Origin: Planctomycetota bacterium
GTDB lineage: Bacteria; Planctomycetota; Planctomycetia; Planctomycetales; Planctomycetaceae
Direction of reading: 5' to 3'
Length of the DNA: 64,000 bases
NCBI GenBank assembly: GCA_022600195.1
Contig: JAHZKX010000071.1
Coordinates: 62,001-126,000 of the forward strand
Shown: piece by piece, positions 9,602-17,694 of the stretch
How positions within the stretch are numbered: position 1 is the first letter of the stretch
Layout: each line of letters starts with the position of its first letter
Position numbers and translations under genes: made by a program
The notes under the pieces: generated by a model
Seen by the model: only the letters and a program-made list of their open reading frames with translations
What the model was told of the DNA's origin: nothing
Database searches by the model: none

Positions 9602-11497
9602 GTGTCGGATTCCAATCCATCAAGAACGGGTTCCCCTGTCTGGAAATCGCTCGAAACATTGATCGCCCTGTTTACGATCATCATGATCGCCGCTCATCTG
9701 ATCCTGCGTTTTGGAATCGTCAGCTCAGACTTCGCGCAAAACATTCCACTCTGGGCAGTATTGGCTCTCGGGGGAACCCCTCTGGTCTGGGGGCTGCTGG
9801 TCAAAATGGTACAACGAGAATTTGGCTCTGATCTACTGGCCGGCATCTCCATCGTTGTCTCTGTTTTACTCGATGAATATCTGGCGGGATCTCTGGTGGT
9901 TCTGATGCTTTCCGGAGGGGAAGCCTTGGAAGCGTACGCCGTTCGCAGTGCGTCGTCAGTACTCCAGGCGTTGAGTAAACGGATGCCTTCCATCGCACAT
10001 CGCAAAATTGACTCGCAAATGGATGATGTCCCCTTAGATCAAATTGCCATCGACGACACGTTAGTGATTTTTCCACATGAAATCTGTCCCATTGATGGAA
10101 TTGTGGTCGAAGGTCACGGCGTGATGGACGAATCCTATCTTACCGGTGAGCCCTATCTGATGTCCAAGACGCCGGGATCTCAGGTACTTTCGGGTGCCAT
10201 TAACGGTGAATCCGCACTGACAGTCCGCGCAGAAAAACTCGCCGTGGATTCACGCTATGCCAAAATCATGGAGGTCATGCAAACTTCGGAAGAACATCGA
10301 CCACGCATGAGACGCATGGCGGACAAACTGGGTGCCTGGTATACTCCTCTCGCGGTTCTCATCGGGCTGGGCGCCTGGATCGTTTCCGGAGATCCCGTAA
10401 GATTCCTGGCTGTACTAGTCGTCGCCACGCCCTGCCCGCTTCTGATTGCCATTCCGGTAGCCATTATTGGTTCCATCTCGCTGGCTGCCCGCAGAGCCAT
10501 CATTATCCGCGACCCCACAGCACTCGAAACCGCTGACACCTGTCGCACGATCATCTTCGATAAAACGGGAACACTAACTTATGGAGAACCACATCTGACC
10601 GAGCAGATTTGTGCTACCGGATTCAAACCAGACGAAGTCCTCTCTCTCGTAGGCAGCATTGAACGATTTTCCAAACACCCATTGGCACAAGCCATCTCGA
10701 ATGCCATGCAGCAAAACAAAACGGCCATCCAGGAAGCGACGGAAATCAGCGAACCCCCCGGCCAGGGACTCCAGGGAATCGTAAACGGACATTCGATTCA
10801 GATCACAAGTCGCAAGAAACTACTCAAACAACAACCCGAACTCAAAGATCAATTACCGTCCCAGGCAGGTGGCCTGGAATGCGCCATTCTGATAGACGAT
10901 CAATATGCCGGTATCTATCGTTTTCGCGATACGCCGCGCACCGATGGCCAATCCTTTATCGATCATCTCTCTCCACGACATCATATTCATCGTACAATGC
11001 TTGTCTCCGGTGATCGGGAATCGGAAGTGCGTTACCTGGCTGACCAGGTAGGAATCGAAAACGTCTTTTTCAGCCAGAGCCCGGAACAAAAACTGGAGAT
11101 CGTCAACGACGAAACCACCCGCGCCAACACCATTTTTGTCGGCGATGGAATCAACGACGCACCCGCCCTGGTCGCAGCAACCATCGGCGTCGCCTTCGGT
11201 CAAAATAGCGATGTGACGACCGAAGCCGCGGACGTGATTATCATGGATAGTTCTCTCCAGAAAATCGACGAATTTCTGCACATCAGCCGTCGCATGAGAA
11301 ACATCGCACTGCAAAGTGCATGGGGAGGCATGGGCTTGAGCATGCTGGGTATGTTGCTCGCATCAGCCGGGTACTTGCCCCCTGTTGCCGGGGCACTCAC
11401 TCAGGAAGTCATTGACGTACTGGCGGTACTCAATGCCTTACGTGTTGCCCTTCCCCCTAAGAATTTAATCGACTTTAAACCGGGAAGCTCTGCTTGA
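9602..11497 (+). CDS. P1B-type heavy-metal-translocating ATPase with TPC motif
   Basis: 631 residues from GTG at 9602; the sequence GAGAAAGGGA ends about 6 nt upstream, which favours this over a TTG at 9584. Key motifs: phosphorylation site DKTGT (Asp320), GDGxND (514-519), and the P1B-specific HP dipeptide in FSKHPLAQ. The membrane metal site reads ATPCPLL (Thr276-Pro277-Cys278-Pro279), i.e. TPC rather than the CPC of copper or zinc pumps. No N-terminal metal-binding HMA domain is present. TPC pumps have been linked to nickel/iron (P1B-5) in characterised cases, but the substrate here is uncertain. Cotranscribed with the upstream ABC exporter. Confidence 0.85.
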   Translation: MSDSNPSRTGSPVWKSLETLIALFTIIMIAAHLILRFGIVSSDFAQNIPLWAVLALGGTPLVWGLLVKMVQREFGSDLLAGISIVVSVLLDEYLAGSLVVLMLSGGEALEAYAVRSASSVLQALSKRMPSIAHRKIDSQMDDVPLDQIAIDDTLVIFPHEICPIDGIVVEGHGVMDESYLTGEPYLMSKTPGSQVLSGAINGESALTVRAEKLAVDSRYAKIMEVMQTSEEHRPRMRRMADKLGAWYTPLAVLIGLGAWIVSGDPVRFLAVLVVATPCPLLIAIPVAIIGSISLAARRAIIIRDPTALETADTCRTIIFDKTGTLTYGEPHLTEQICATGFKPDEVLSLVGSIERFSKHPLAQAISNAMQQNKTAIQEATEISEPPGQGLQGIVNGHSIQITSRKKLLKQQPELKDQLPSQAGGLECAILIDDQYAGIYRFRDTPRTDGQSFIDHLSPRHHIHRTMLVSGDRESEVRYLADQVGIENVFFSQSPEQKLEIVNDETTRANTIFVGDGINDAPALVAATIGVAFGQNSDVTTEAADVIIMDSSLQKIDEFLHISRRMRNIALQSAWGGMGLSMLGMLLASAGYLPPVAGALTQEVIDVLAVLNALRVALPPKNLIDFKPGSSA

Positions 11498-11504
11498 ACA
11501 ACAA

Positions 11505-11542
11505 CGCTTTGAAGCAGATCCCATTCACTTCGCTTCAAAGCG
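11505..11542. terminator. Inverted repeat between convergent genes
   Basis: CGCTTTGAAGC (11505-11515) and GCTTCAAAGCG (11532-11542) are perfect 11-bp arms with a 16-nt loop, located where the ATPase gene and the minus-strand hydrolase gene converge. The right arm lies inside the last codons of the hydrolase. There is no T tract, so it may be a bidirectional pause/stability hairpin rather than a classical terminator. Confidence 0.45.
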
Positions 11543-12589
11543 AACAGTCGGCATACCAGAAGCATACGAGACAACATAACGTCCATCTGAAGTGGGATAA
11601 ATCACATCCTGTTTAAGAACAAAATCAGTCGGGGACTTTCGCAGACGATATTTTTCTCGTCCTGGCAGCATGTAATCACTACCAAATTTGACCATCATTT
11701 TTGTCCGATCACCTAAGCCATGACCAATGGATCGAAAGATCACATTATCAAGATCTGCCTTCGTCACAAATTTGGCATCCACATCCAATCCAGCGCCTTT
11801 CATATTTTCATACATCTCCCGCGCATCTTCGTAGGGACAGGTCGTGTCCCCCGTTCCATGAATGATAATAATCTTTGCTGCATGTCCTCTCTCTTTCATG
11901 AGCTTTAAGTGAGCAGGATTTCCTATGAATCGTATCTCCTGCGCCCCAGGTGCCAGATAGTCGGCAGAATTTTTGTCCCGACTGTAACGTGCATTTAGAC
12001 TACTCCCTCCCGGTAAATTGAAAGCAATATCATCCGTAAGACGAGGCATGCCGCAGATATCAATCACACAAGTAAATGTATGAGGCGCAAGCTTATTGCA
12101 CATCAATGTCACATTCCCTCCGCCAGAGCCTCCGCTGGCATAGATCCGCCGAGGATTGAATGCGATTTTTTTCTCGATCAATGCGTGATACACAAACGAT
12201 AACGAACGCAGCGCATCAATGGCCTGTAAATATCCATAATCATAGGGAGCCCCTTTTTGATCTCGCCACGAACCACTCTGGAGATAATCCACCGAGATCG
12301 CAATCACATTCAATTCTTTCGTAAGCACCCCCGGGTTTCCAGCTCCCGAGTTGTTCGTACCACCCCAATTATGCAAGTTCAGCATCAAACCCGTCTCAGC
12401 GTTCACATTTTCCAGTTTGTTGCCCGGATAGTAAATATAGACTTTCACGGAACGTGGTCCCGGTTGAAACGGCCATTCCTGAGTTTCAATCGAAACACTT
12501 CCATTCTGGGCCGGTAATTCCGCAGCGTGCAAAACTGCGTTCCAAAGTCCCACACAAAACAGACTGAAAATAACAATGGATTTCTTCAT
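11525..12589 (-). CDS. Secreted alpha/beta hydrolase (esterase/PHB-depolymerase-like)
   Basis: 354 residues with a signal peptide (KKSIVIFSLFCVGLWNAVLHA). The core shows an oxyanion region LNLHNWGG, a nucleophile elbow ASGGSGGGN (GxSxG) and a likely catalytic histidine near SIGHGLGD with HGTGDTTCPYEDA upstream of it, in the order expected for an alpha/beta hydrolase. The closest general types are prolyl-oligopeptidase-like esterases and extracellular depolymerases. It stands alone on the minus strand, convergent with the ATPase gene. The substrate is unknown. Confidence 0.75.
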   Translation of the reverse strand: MKKSIVIFSLFCVGLWNAVLHAAELPAQNGSVSIETQEWPFQPGPRSVKVYIYYPGNKLENVNAETGLMLNLHNWGGTNNSGAGNPGVLTKELNVIAISVDYLQSGSWRDQKGAPYDYGYLQAIDALRSLSFVYHALIEKKIAFNPRRIYASGGSGGGNVTLMCNKLAPHTFTCVIDICGMPRLTDDIAFNLPGGSSLNARYSRDKNSADYLAPGAQEIRFIGNPAHLKLMKERGHAAKIIIIHGTGDTTCPYEDAREMYENMKGAGLDVDAKFVTKADLDNVIFRSIGHGLGDRTKMMVKFGSDYMLPGREKYRLRKSPTDFVLKQDVIYPTSDGRYVVSYASGMPTVRFEAK

Positions 12590-12645
12590 TATGAATCGAC
12601 CTTATGTAGTGAAATTGTCATCAAGGGCCCACACAGGAGGCTCTC

Positions 12646-12747
12646 ATGAAAAAATGGACAACCGCAGTGTTTTATTTTTGGCTCGGAGCGATCTTATCAT
12701 ACATGGATTCGCTTGACGGGCTCCAGCATATCGATCATGGTGAATGA
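12646..12747 (+). CDS. Possible 33-residue small membrane protein
   Basis: An ATG at 12646 is preceded by a perfect AGGAGG (12635-12640) with a 5-nt spacer, the strongest ribosome binding site in this area. The frame gives 33 residues: a basic start MKKW, a hydrophobic stretch (TAVFYFWLGAILSYM), then an acidic tail ending HIDHGE. That is the layout of a single-span small membrane protein or a signal-like peptide. It lies 45 nt before the beta-lactamase-like gene and may be cotranscribed. It matches no family I recognise. Confidence 0.5.
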   Translation: MKKWTTAVFYFWLGAILSYMDSLDGLQHIDHGE

Positions 12748-12792
12748 GTTCACTTGAGTCAACACAGACCCTGTTTTTTGAGGAACTCTCAG

Positions 12793-13920
12793 ATGACTTC
12801 GCTGCCCATCGTCAAACCACAAGAGATCAACCTTGACGGAACACGTCTGCAACTGGCGGGAAATTTATTGAAAGAGTGGACAGACGCCGGCACCGTTCCC
12901 GGTGCTGCCATCGTCGTTGGTCGGCATGGAAAAATTGTCGAGCCGCAGTTCTTCGGAAAACAGGGACCCGAAAAAAATGCAGAAACGATTCGAAGGGACG
13001 GCATGTTTCTCCTGGCGTCCATTACCAAACCCATCGTTTATATGAGCGCCTTAAAGCTGGTTGAACGGGGAGAACTGGTTTTAAGTAACCCGGTCACACA
13101 TTACATCCCCGACTTTGCCGCCCACCATAAAGAATCAATTCTGGTACATCACCTTTTCACACATACTTCTGGTATGCCGGATATGCTGGAAAACAATGTG
13201 GCCCTGCGCCAATCACTGGCTCCCTTAAATAAATTCATTCAGGGAGCCATCTACGATACAGTCCCCCTCTTTCAACCGGCGGGAACGGGGCTCAGCTACC
13301 AGAGCATGGGAACCCTCGTTGTTGCAGAAATCATACAACGCATCACGAAAAAAAACATCGCCCAGCATGTCAGAGACGAAATCCTCAAACCGCTCGGATT
13401 ACAAAGTACCTGGTTAGGTCGCGGAGAGTTCCCACGAGAACGTCTGGTGCGCGTCGAAACACCAGAATATCAGATCGATTCCAATTTCGGATGGAACAGT
13501 CCTTACTGGCAAGACCTCGGAGTTCCCTGGGGAGCCATGTTTAGTTCCCCCGAAGACATGGCTGTCATCTGCCAGTGCATGCTTAACTACGGCGAACAAA
13601 ATGACGTACGTCTGCTTTCAAGGTCGATGATGGAAATGGCAACTACGAATCGACTCAATGATTATCCCAACCTGCCCGAACCCATCCGACGTTCTCAACC
13701 CTGGGGATTGGGTTGGCGAATGAATCATCCCGGCCAGAGTGGTAGCTGGGGCAACTTACTCGACCGAAGTGTCTTTGGACATACAGGCTCGACAGGCACT
13801 ATGGTCTGGATGGACCGCCGCCGTGATGGCTTCGCTGTGATCCTGACAACGGCAATTCGTTCCAAGGCACCCTGGCGCCTCGTTCAATTATCAAATATCA
13901 TTGCTTCGGCATTTAATTAA
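12793..13920 (+). CDS. Beta-lactamase-related serine hydrolase
   Basis: 375 residues from ATG 12793 (GAGGA 8 nt upstream; an in-frame TTG at 12754 has no support). Motifs of the class C/penicillin-binding fold: SxxK in LASITKP, a YxS/N-like motif in GLSYQSMG, and HTG in FGHTGSTG instead of KTG. These point to a serine esterase/peptidase of the PF00144 family rather than a true antibiotic-resistance enzyme. No clear signal peptide, so it is probably cytoplasmic. It is preceded by a tiny ORF with a perfect RBS. Confidence 0.8.
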   Translation: MTSLPIVKPQEINLDGTRLQLAGNLLKEWTDAGTVPGAAIVVGRHGKIVEPQFFGKQGPEKNAETIRRDGMFLLASITKPIVYMSALKLVERGELVLSNPVTHYIPDFAAHHKESILVHHLFTHTSGMPDMLENNVALRQSLAPLNKFIQGAIYDTVPLFQPAGTGLSYQSMGTLVVAEIIQRITKKNIAQHVRDEILKPLGLQSTWLGRGEFPRERLVRVETPEYQIDSNFGWNSPYWQDLGVPWGAMFSSPEDMAVICQCMLNYGEQNDVRLLSRSMMEMATTNRLNDYPNLPEPIRRSQPWGLGWRMNHPGQSGSWGNLLDRSVFGHTGSTGTMVWMDRRRDGFAVILTTAIRSKAPWRLVQLSNIIASAFN

Positions 13921-13958
13921 ATCTCTTCCAGCACAAGCCGCTCGCATAGTGAAATAAT

Positions 13959-13990
13959 CACCACGCGTTCGACACTCAAAGGGCGTGGTG
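13959..13990 (+). terminator. Hairpin after the beta-lactamase-like gene
   Basis: CACCACGC (13959-13966) and GCGTGGTG (13983-13990) form a perfect 8-bp GC-rich stem with a 16-nt loop 38 nt after the stop codon. No T run follows, so it is only a possible terminator. Confidence 0.4.
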
Positions 13991-14067
13991 TTACGATGGG
14001 TCGTGAAAAGGTTTGGAGAAATTTCGGGCTCTACCCAATCAGAATATCCCTGTTAAAGGAGACTGCC

Positions 14068-16347
14068 ATGTTCAAGCGGACTACTGATCTGCTGATCGGT
14101 ATTGCCTCAGTCTTTCTGGCAGCCTTGCTCTTTTCTTATAGCTCTACATCGCTCCAAGCGGCTGCGGATCAACCACCGAATATTGTGTTCATCTTCGTCG
14201 ATGATCAGGGGTACTACGATCTAGGATGTTATGGCGCCACCGAAATCAAAACACCAAGGATCGATGCGATGGCAAAGGCGGGGACCCGTTTTACGGACTA
14301 CTATGCAGCCGCACCAATTTGCAGTCCATCACGCGCGGGCTTGTTAACCGGCTGCTACCCGCGCAGAGTAGGTAACGAAACCTGGGTACATCGCGCCGAC
14401 TCGCGATCGGGCATTCATCCTGACGAATTGACAATTGCCGAGTTACTCAAAAACAACGGATACGCCACCGCCTGTATCGGCAAATGGCATCTCGGATTTC
14501 ACAAGCCATTCCTTCCCCGCAATCAAGGATTCGATCACTATTTCGGCCTGCTGCACAATCTTGATCCGGTTGAGGTCGTTTTTTTTGAAGACAAGGGAGG
14601 CGTACCCCTGATCCGGAATGGCGATGTCGTCAAACGACCCGCCGATCCCGCAGAATTGACAAAGCTCTATACGGACGAGGCAATTCAATTCATCGAGAAG
14701 AACAAAGCAGGTCCGTTCTTCCTCTACCTCCCGCACACAATGCTCCACAATCCGCTTGGCGTGAGTCAAGAATTCAAAGGCAGCTCAAATTGGGGCGAAT
14801 ACGGCGACGCCATCCAGGAACTGGATCATAACGTCGGTCGCATCTTTGACACGCTAAAACAGCTAAAAATCGATGACAACACAATCGTCATCTACGCCTC
14901 AGACAATGGCCGGGGTCCCGGACGCACCCCGCAACAGAAAATTCGTGGACGCAAACTTTCAACGTACGAAGGCGGCATTCGCGTACCGGCAATCGCCTGG
15001 GGGCCGAAACGGGGATTGCAGAAAGGAGCAGAATCGGCGGCGGTCGTCCGAGCAATGGACTGGTATCCGACTCTCGCTACGTTCGCTGGAATTAAGATCC
15101 CAAAAGACCGTGTCATTGACGGGCGCGATATCAGCCCTTTATTGAAGGGCAAAACGAAAATTGTGCCACACCCGGGAATGAAAAAATCACTGAATGCATC
15201 AGTCCCCCTTCAACGTCGCTGGAAGCCGGATGGCGAATGGGCATCCTTGATCCATCGCAATGAATACAATAACGCCTTCTTCTATCACGGCAGCCAGGGC
15301 GCGCTGGCCGCCGTCCGCTGGCGCAACTGGAAACTCTATCTCAATCCGAGCCTGGAGCTGTATGACCTGGCGAAAGACCCGGGAGAATCCAGGCTCGTGC
15401 GCAATCGCGAGATTATCCGCAAACTGCGCGGCATGGCAGTTCTATTCCAGGAGGAAATGCGACTCGACGCGCGTCCCGCTGGAGAAGTTTCAACGTCTCA
15501 TCGCGCCGACGGCCGAACCGAAATCCCACAAGCGACGCGGGAGAGCCTGAATGCGAAACATGGTGTAACCTACGCGCGCTATGGTGATCGCACGCTGGAG
15601 ATGGATATCTATCGACCAAAGGGGGTCTGGGGAGAATTACCCGCAGTTGTCTGCATTCATGGCGGAGGTTGGGCAAACGGAAATCGGGTCAATCACGAAA
15701 AAGTCGCTCAGGCGATTGCGGCGCGCGGATACGTCGCAGCAACAATTTCGTACCGCCTGAGTGGTGAAGCGCCGTTTCCGGCTGCGATCCATGATTGCAA
15801 GGCCGCAGTACGATTCCTGCGGGCGAACGCAAAAGCATACGGCATCGACACAGAAAACATCGGTGCCATCGGGCTTTCCGCTGGCGGACACTTAACGGCG
15901 TTGCTCGCGACGTCAGCCGGAGCAAAGGAACTGGAAGGAGATGGGGGAAACGCAGAATTCAGCAGTGCCATTCAGGCCGCCGTGCCGATGGGTGCACAGA
16001 CAGATCTGCTATCCACACGTACGCGGAATATTTCCAAGGTTAAAAATCGAGGACAGATCTGGAGACAGTTTCTCGGCGGTTCGCAGGATGACAGACCAGA
16101 CACGTATCGCCTCGCGTCGCCCCTGCATCACCTCGATAAAAACGATCCACCCTGCTGGTTGATTACAGGCGAAAAGGACGATCCCAGCACGCACGCAGAT
16201 GAATTTCGACAACGAATGGAAGAGCTGGGCATCCAGTCCGGCCTCACTGTAATCAAGGACGCACCGCATCCGTTTCTTAACAAACAAATCTGGTTTGATG
16301 AGATGATCAAAGCCGCAGATACATTTTTTGGAAAAACCTTGAAGTAG
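14068..16347 (+). CDS. Sulfatase-esterase fusion protein, secreted
   Basis: 759 residues from ATG 14068 (AAAGGAGA upstream; the earlier in-frame start at 13996 has no RBS and precedes a normal signal peptide). Residues 1-30 are a signal peptide. The first part is a type I sulfatase: metal ligands in FVDDQG, sulfatase signature CSPSRAGLLTG with Cys85 to be converted to formylglycine, GKWHLG, and SDNGRG. From about residue 510 a second enzyme follows: an alpha/beta hydrolase with CIHGGGW (His531) and GLSAGGH (Ser604 nucleophile), like acetyl-xylan/BD-FAE esterases. One polypeptide could remove both sulfate and acyl groups from one polysaccharide. The gene looks more GC-rich than its neighbours, possibly reflecting transfer. 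Confidence 0.87.
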   Translation: MFKRTTDLLIGIASVFLAALLFSYSSTSLQAAADQPPNIVFIFVDDQGYYDLGCYGATEIKTPRIDAMAKAGTRFTDYYAAAPICSPSRAGLLTGCYPRRVGNETWVHRADSRSGIHPDELTIAELLKNNGYATACIGKWHLGFHKPFLPRNQGFDHYFGLLHNLDPVEVVFFEDKGGVPLIRNGDVVKRPADPAELTKLYTDEAIQFIEKNKAGPFFLYLPHTMLHNPLGVSQEFKGSSNWGEYGDAIQELDHNVGRIFDTLKQLKIDDNTIVIYASDNGRGPGRTPQQKIRGRKLSTYEGGIRVPAIAWGPKRGLQKGAESAAVVRAMDWYPTLATFAGIKIPKDRVIDGRDISPLLKGKTKIVPHPGMKKSLNASVPLQRRWKPDGEWASLIHRNEYNNAFFYHGSQGALAAVRWRNWKLYLNPSLELYDLAKDPGESRLVRNREIIRKLRGMAVLFQEEMRLDARPAGEVSTSHRADGRTEIPQATRESLNAKHGVTYARYGDRTLEMDIYRPKGVWGELPAVVCIHGGGWANGNRVNHEKVAQAIAARGYVAATISYRLSGEAPFPAAIHDCKAAVRFLRANAKAYGIDTENIGAIGLSAGGHLTALLATSAGAKELEGDGGNAEFSSAIQAAVPMGAQTDLLSTRTRNISKVKNRGQIWRQFLGGSQDDRPDTYRLASPLHHLDKNDPPCWLITGEKDDPSTHADEFRQRMEELGIQSGLTVIKDAPHPFLNKQIWFDEMIKAADTFFGKTLK

Positions 16348-16734
16348 GAATATTCACGGGAATACAGAGCGGTTCACATTAAATAATGGAGTGCATCAGT
16401 ATCGATTGATTTCGCGATATTTTTTCATGAAATCTTTGATTCGCTTAGATTCGATCATTACTGGGATCTGCTGGCATACTCAAACAGTTTCGCGATTCGT
16501 TGAAACAGATCCGTAATCTTGAAGAAAAGCGTACCACTTTTAGATTCACTTGGGTAATATAGTCCATCTGGGATCTGCAAAAATTAGTTTTGCATTCATC
16601 TCTAATTTTTTTCTCTATAGAAATTGATCAATTCACCTTCATTAATCACACTATACCGTGTAGCCACATGATTCCAGTTGTTCTCTCAACTCAAACTGCA
16701 GATTCCATTGAATAACAAATTCCAGGCATTGATT
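16348..16734. other. Intergenic region upstream of the respiratory operon
   Basis: AT-rich, no supportable gene. It should contain the promoter of the oxidase/bc operon, but no -35/-10 pair is good enough to name. A 15-codon frame starting with ATG at 16668 overlaps the region and looks spurious. Confidence 0.4.
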
Positions 16735-17694
16735 ATGAACTCTGTCATTCCTGTTCTTGACCCTGCGTCTCCACAGGCAGAGTCTATCAACAATCTATTC
16801 ATGCAGGTTCTCGTAATCAGCGCCATCATCTTTACGATTGTGTCAGGATTAATTCTGGTCGCCATTTATCGAGGACGACGCAAACACACACTACCCGAAC
16901 AAGATTTTGGTAGCGAAAAAGCAGAAATTGCCTGGATGGTGGGGCCTGTCATTATTGTAATCTGGCTGGTCGCAATTAGCGCCCATCTGGTCATCACGCT
17001 CAATGCCTACCCACCTGATACCCACGATGGGAATACAAATCACAGTGAGATCGACCTGATTGTGACTGGTCACCAATGGTGGTGGGAAGTCGAATACCCC
17101 GACTCTGGTGTGATCTCAGCAAACGAAATTTATATACCCGTTGGCAAAAAACTTCGGGTACAGATTTCTTCAGCGGATGTCATTCATAGCTTCTGGGTCG
17201 CACAACTCGGCCAAAAAATCGATGCCATTCCCGGACGCGAGAACTATATTTGGCTCGAAGCCAGCAAACCAGGCTCGTATCAAGGACGCTGTTCGGAATA
17301 TTGCGGGGCGCAGCATGCCTGGATGAACTTCAAAGTTTATGCGGTATCCCAACCTGAATATGAGCAATGGATCGCGAGTGAGAAAAAAGATACCAGCCAA
17401 CCAAAACTACTTACTCCTCTGGAAGCTGCCGGCAAACAGTTCTTCATGCAGGCCACTTGCCAACAATGCCATACAGTGGCAGGGACAACAGCGAAAGCCA
17501 GGATAGGTCCTGATTTGACACATTTTGCCCGCCGTAAGGAAATCGGGGCAGGTGTCATCGAAAATTCACCAGAAAACCTGGCTGTGTGGCTTAAAGATCC
17601 ACAAGCACTCAAACCAGGATGTAAAATGCCAAACTTTAAGTTGAATGATGAGCATCTCAAACAACTTGTAGCTTACCTGGAGACACTCAAGTGA
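16735..17694 (+). CDS. coxB: Cytochrome c oxidase subunit II with fused cytochrome c domain
   Basis: About 319 residues. Two transmembrane helices are followed by the CuA domain: HQWWWEVEYP, then the copper site in CSEYCGAQHAWM (all Cys/His/Met ligands present). A C-terminal cytochrome c domain carries heme motif CQQCH and a distal Met in GCKMPNF, the caa3 layout. It accepts electrons and passes them to subunit I. The start is uncertain: ATG 16735 lacks a strong RBS and an in-frame TTG exists at 16678. The stop overlaps the next gene's GTG by 4 nt (GTGA). Confidence 0.92.
   Translation: MNSVIPVLDPASPQAESINNLFMQVLVISAIIFTIVSGLILVAIYRGRRKHTLPEQDFGSEKAEIAWMVGPVIIVIWLVAISAHLVITLNAYPPDTHDGNTNHSEIDLIVTGHQWWWEVEYPDSGVISANEIYIPVGKKLRVQISSADVIHSFWVAQLGQKIDAIPGRENYIWLEASKPGSYQGRCSEYCGAQHAWMNFKVYAVSQPEYEQWIASEKKDTSQPKLLTPLEAAGKQFFMQATCQQCHTVAGTTAKARIGPDLTHFARRKEIGAGVIENSPENLAVWLKDPQALKPGCKMPNFKLNDEHLKQLVAYLETLK

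Noticed and set aside
12793..13920. Antibiotic-resistance beta-lactamase
   Set aside because: It has the serine-hydrolase fold but HTG instead of KTG and no signal peptide; an esterase-type role is more likely.
16668..16734. 15-codon frame starting ATG at 16668
   Set aside because: Too short, no RBS, and it overlaps the start region of the oxidase subunit II gene; it is not credible as a leader peptide.
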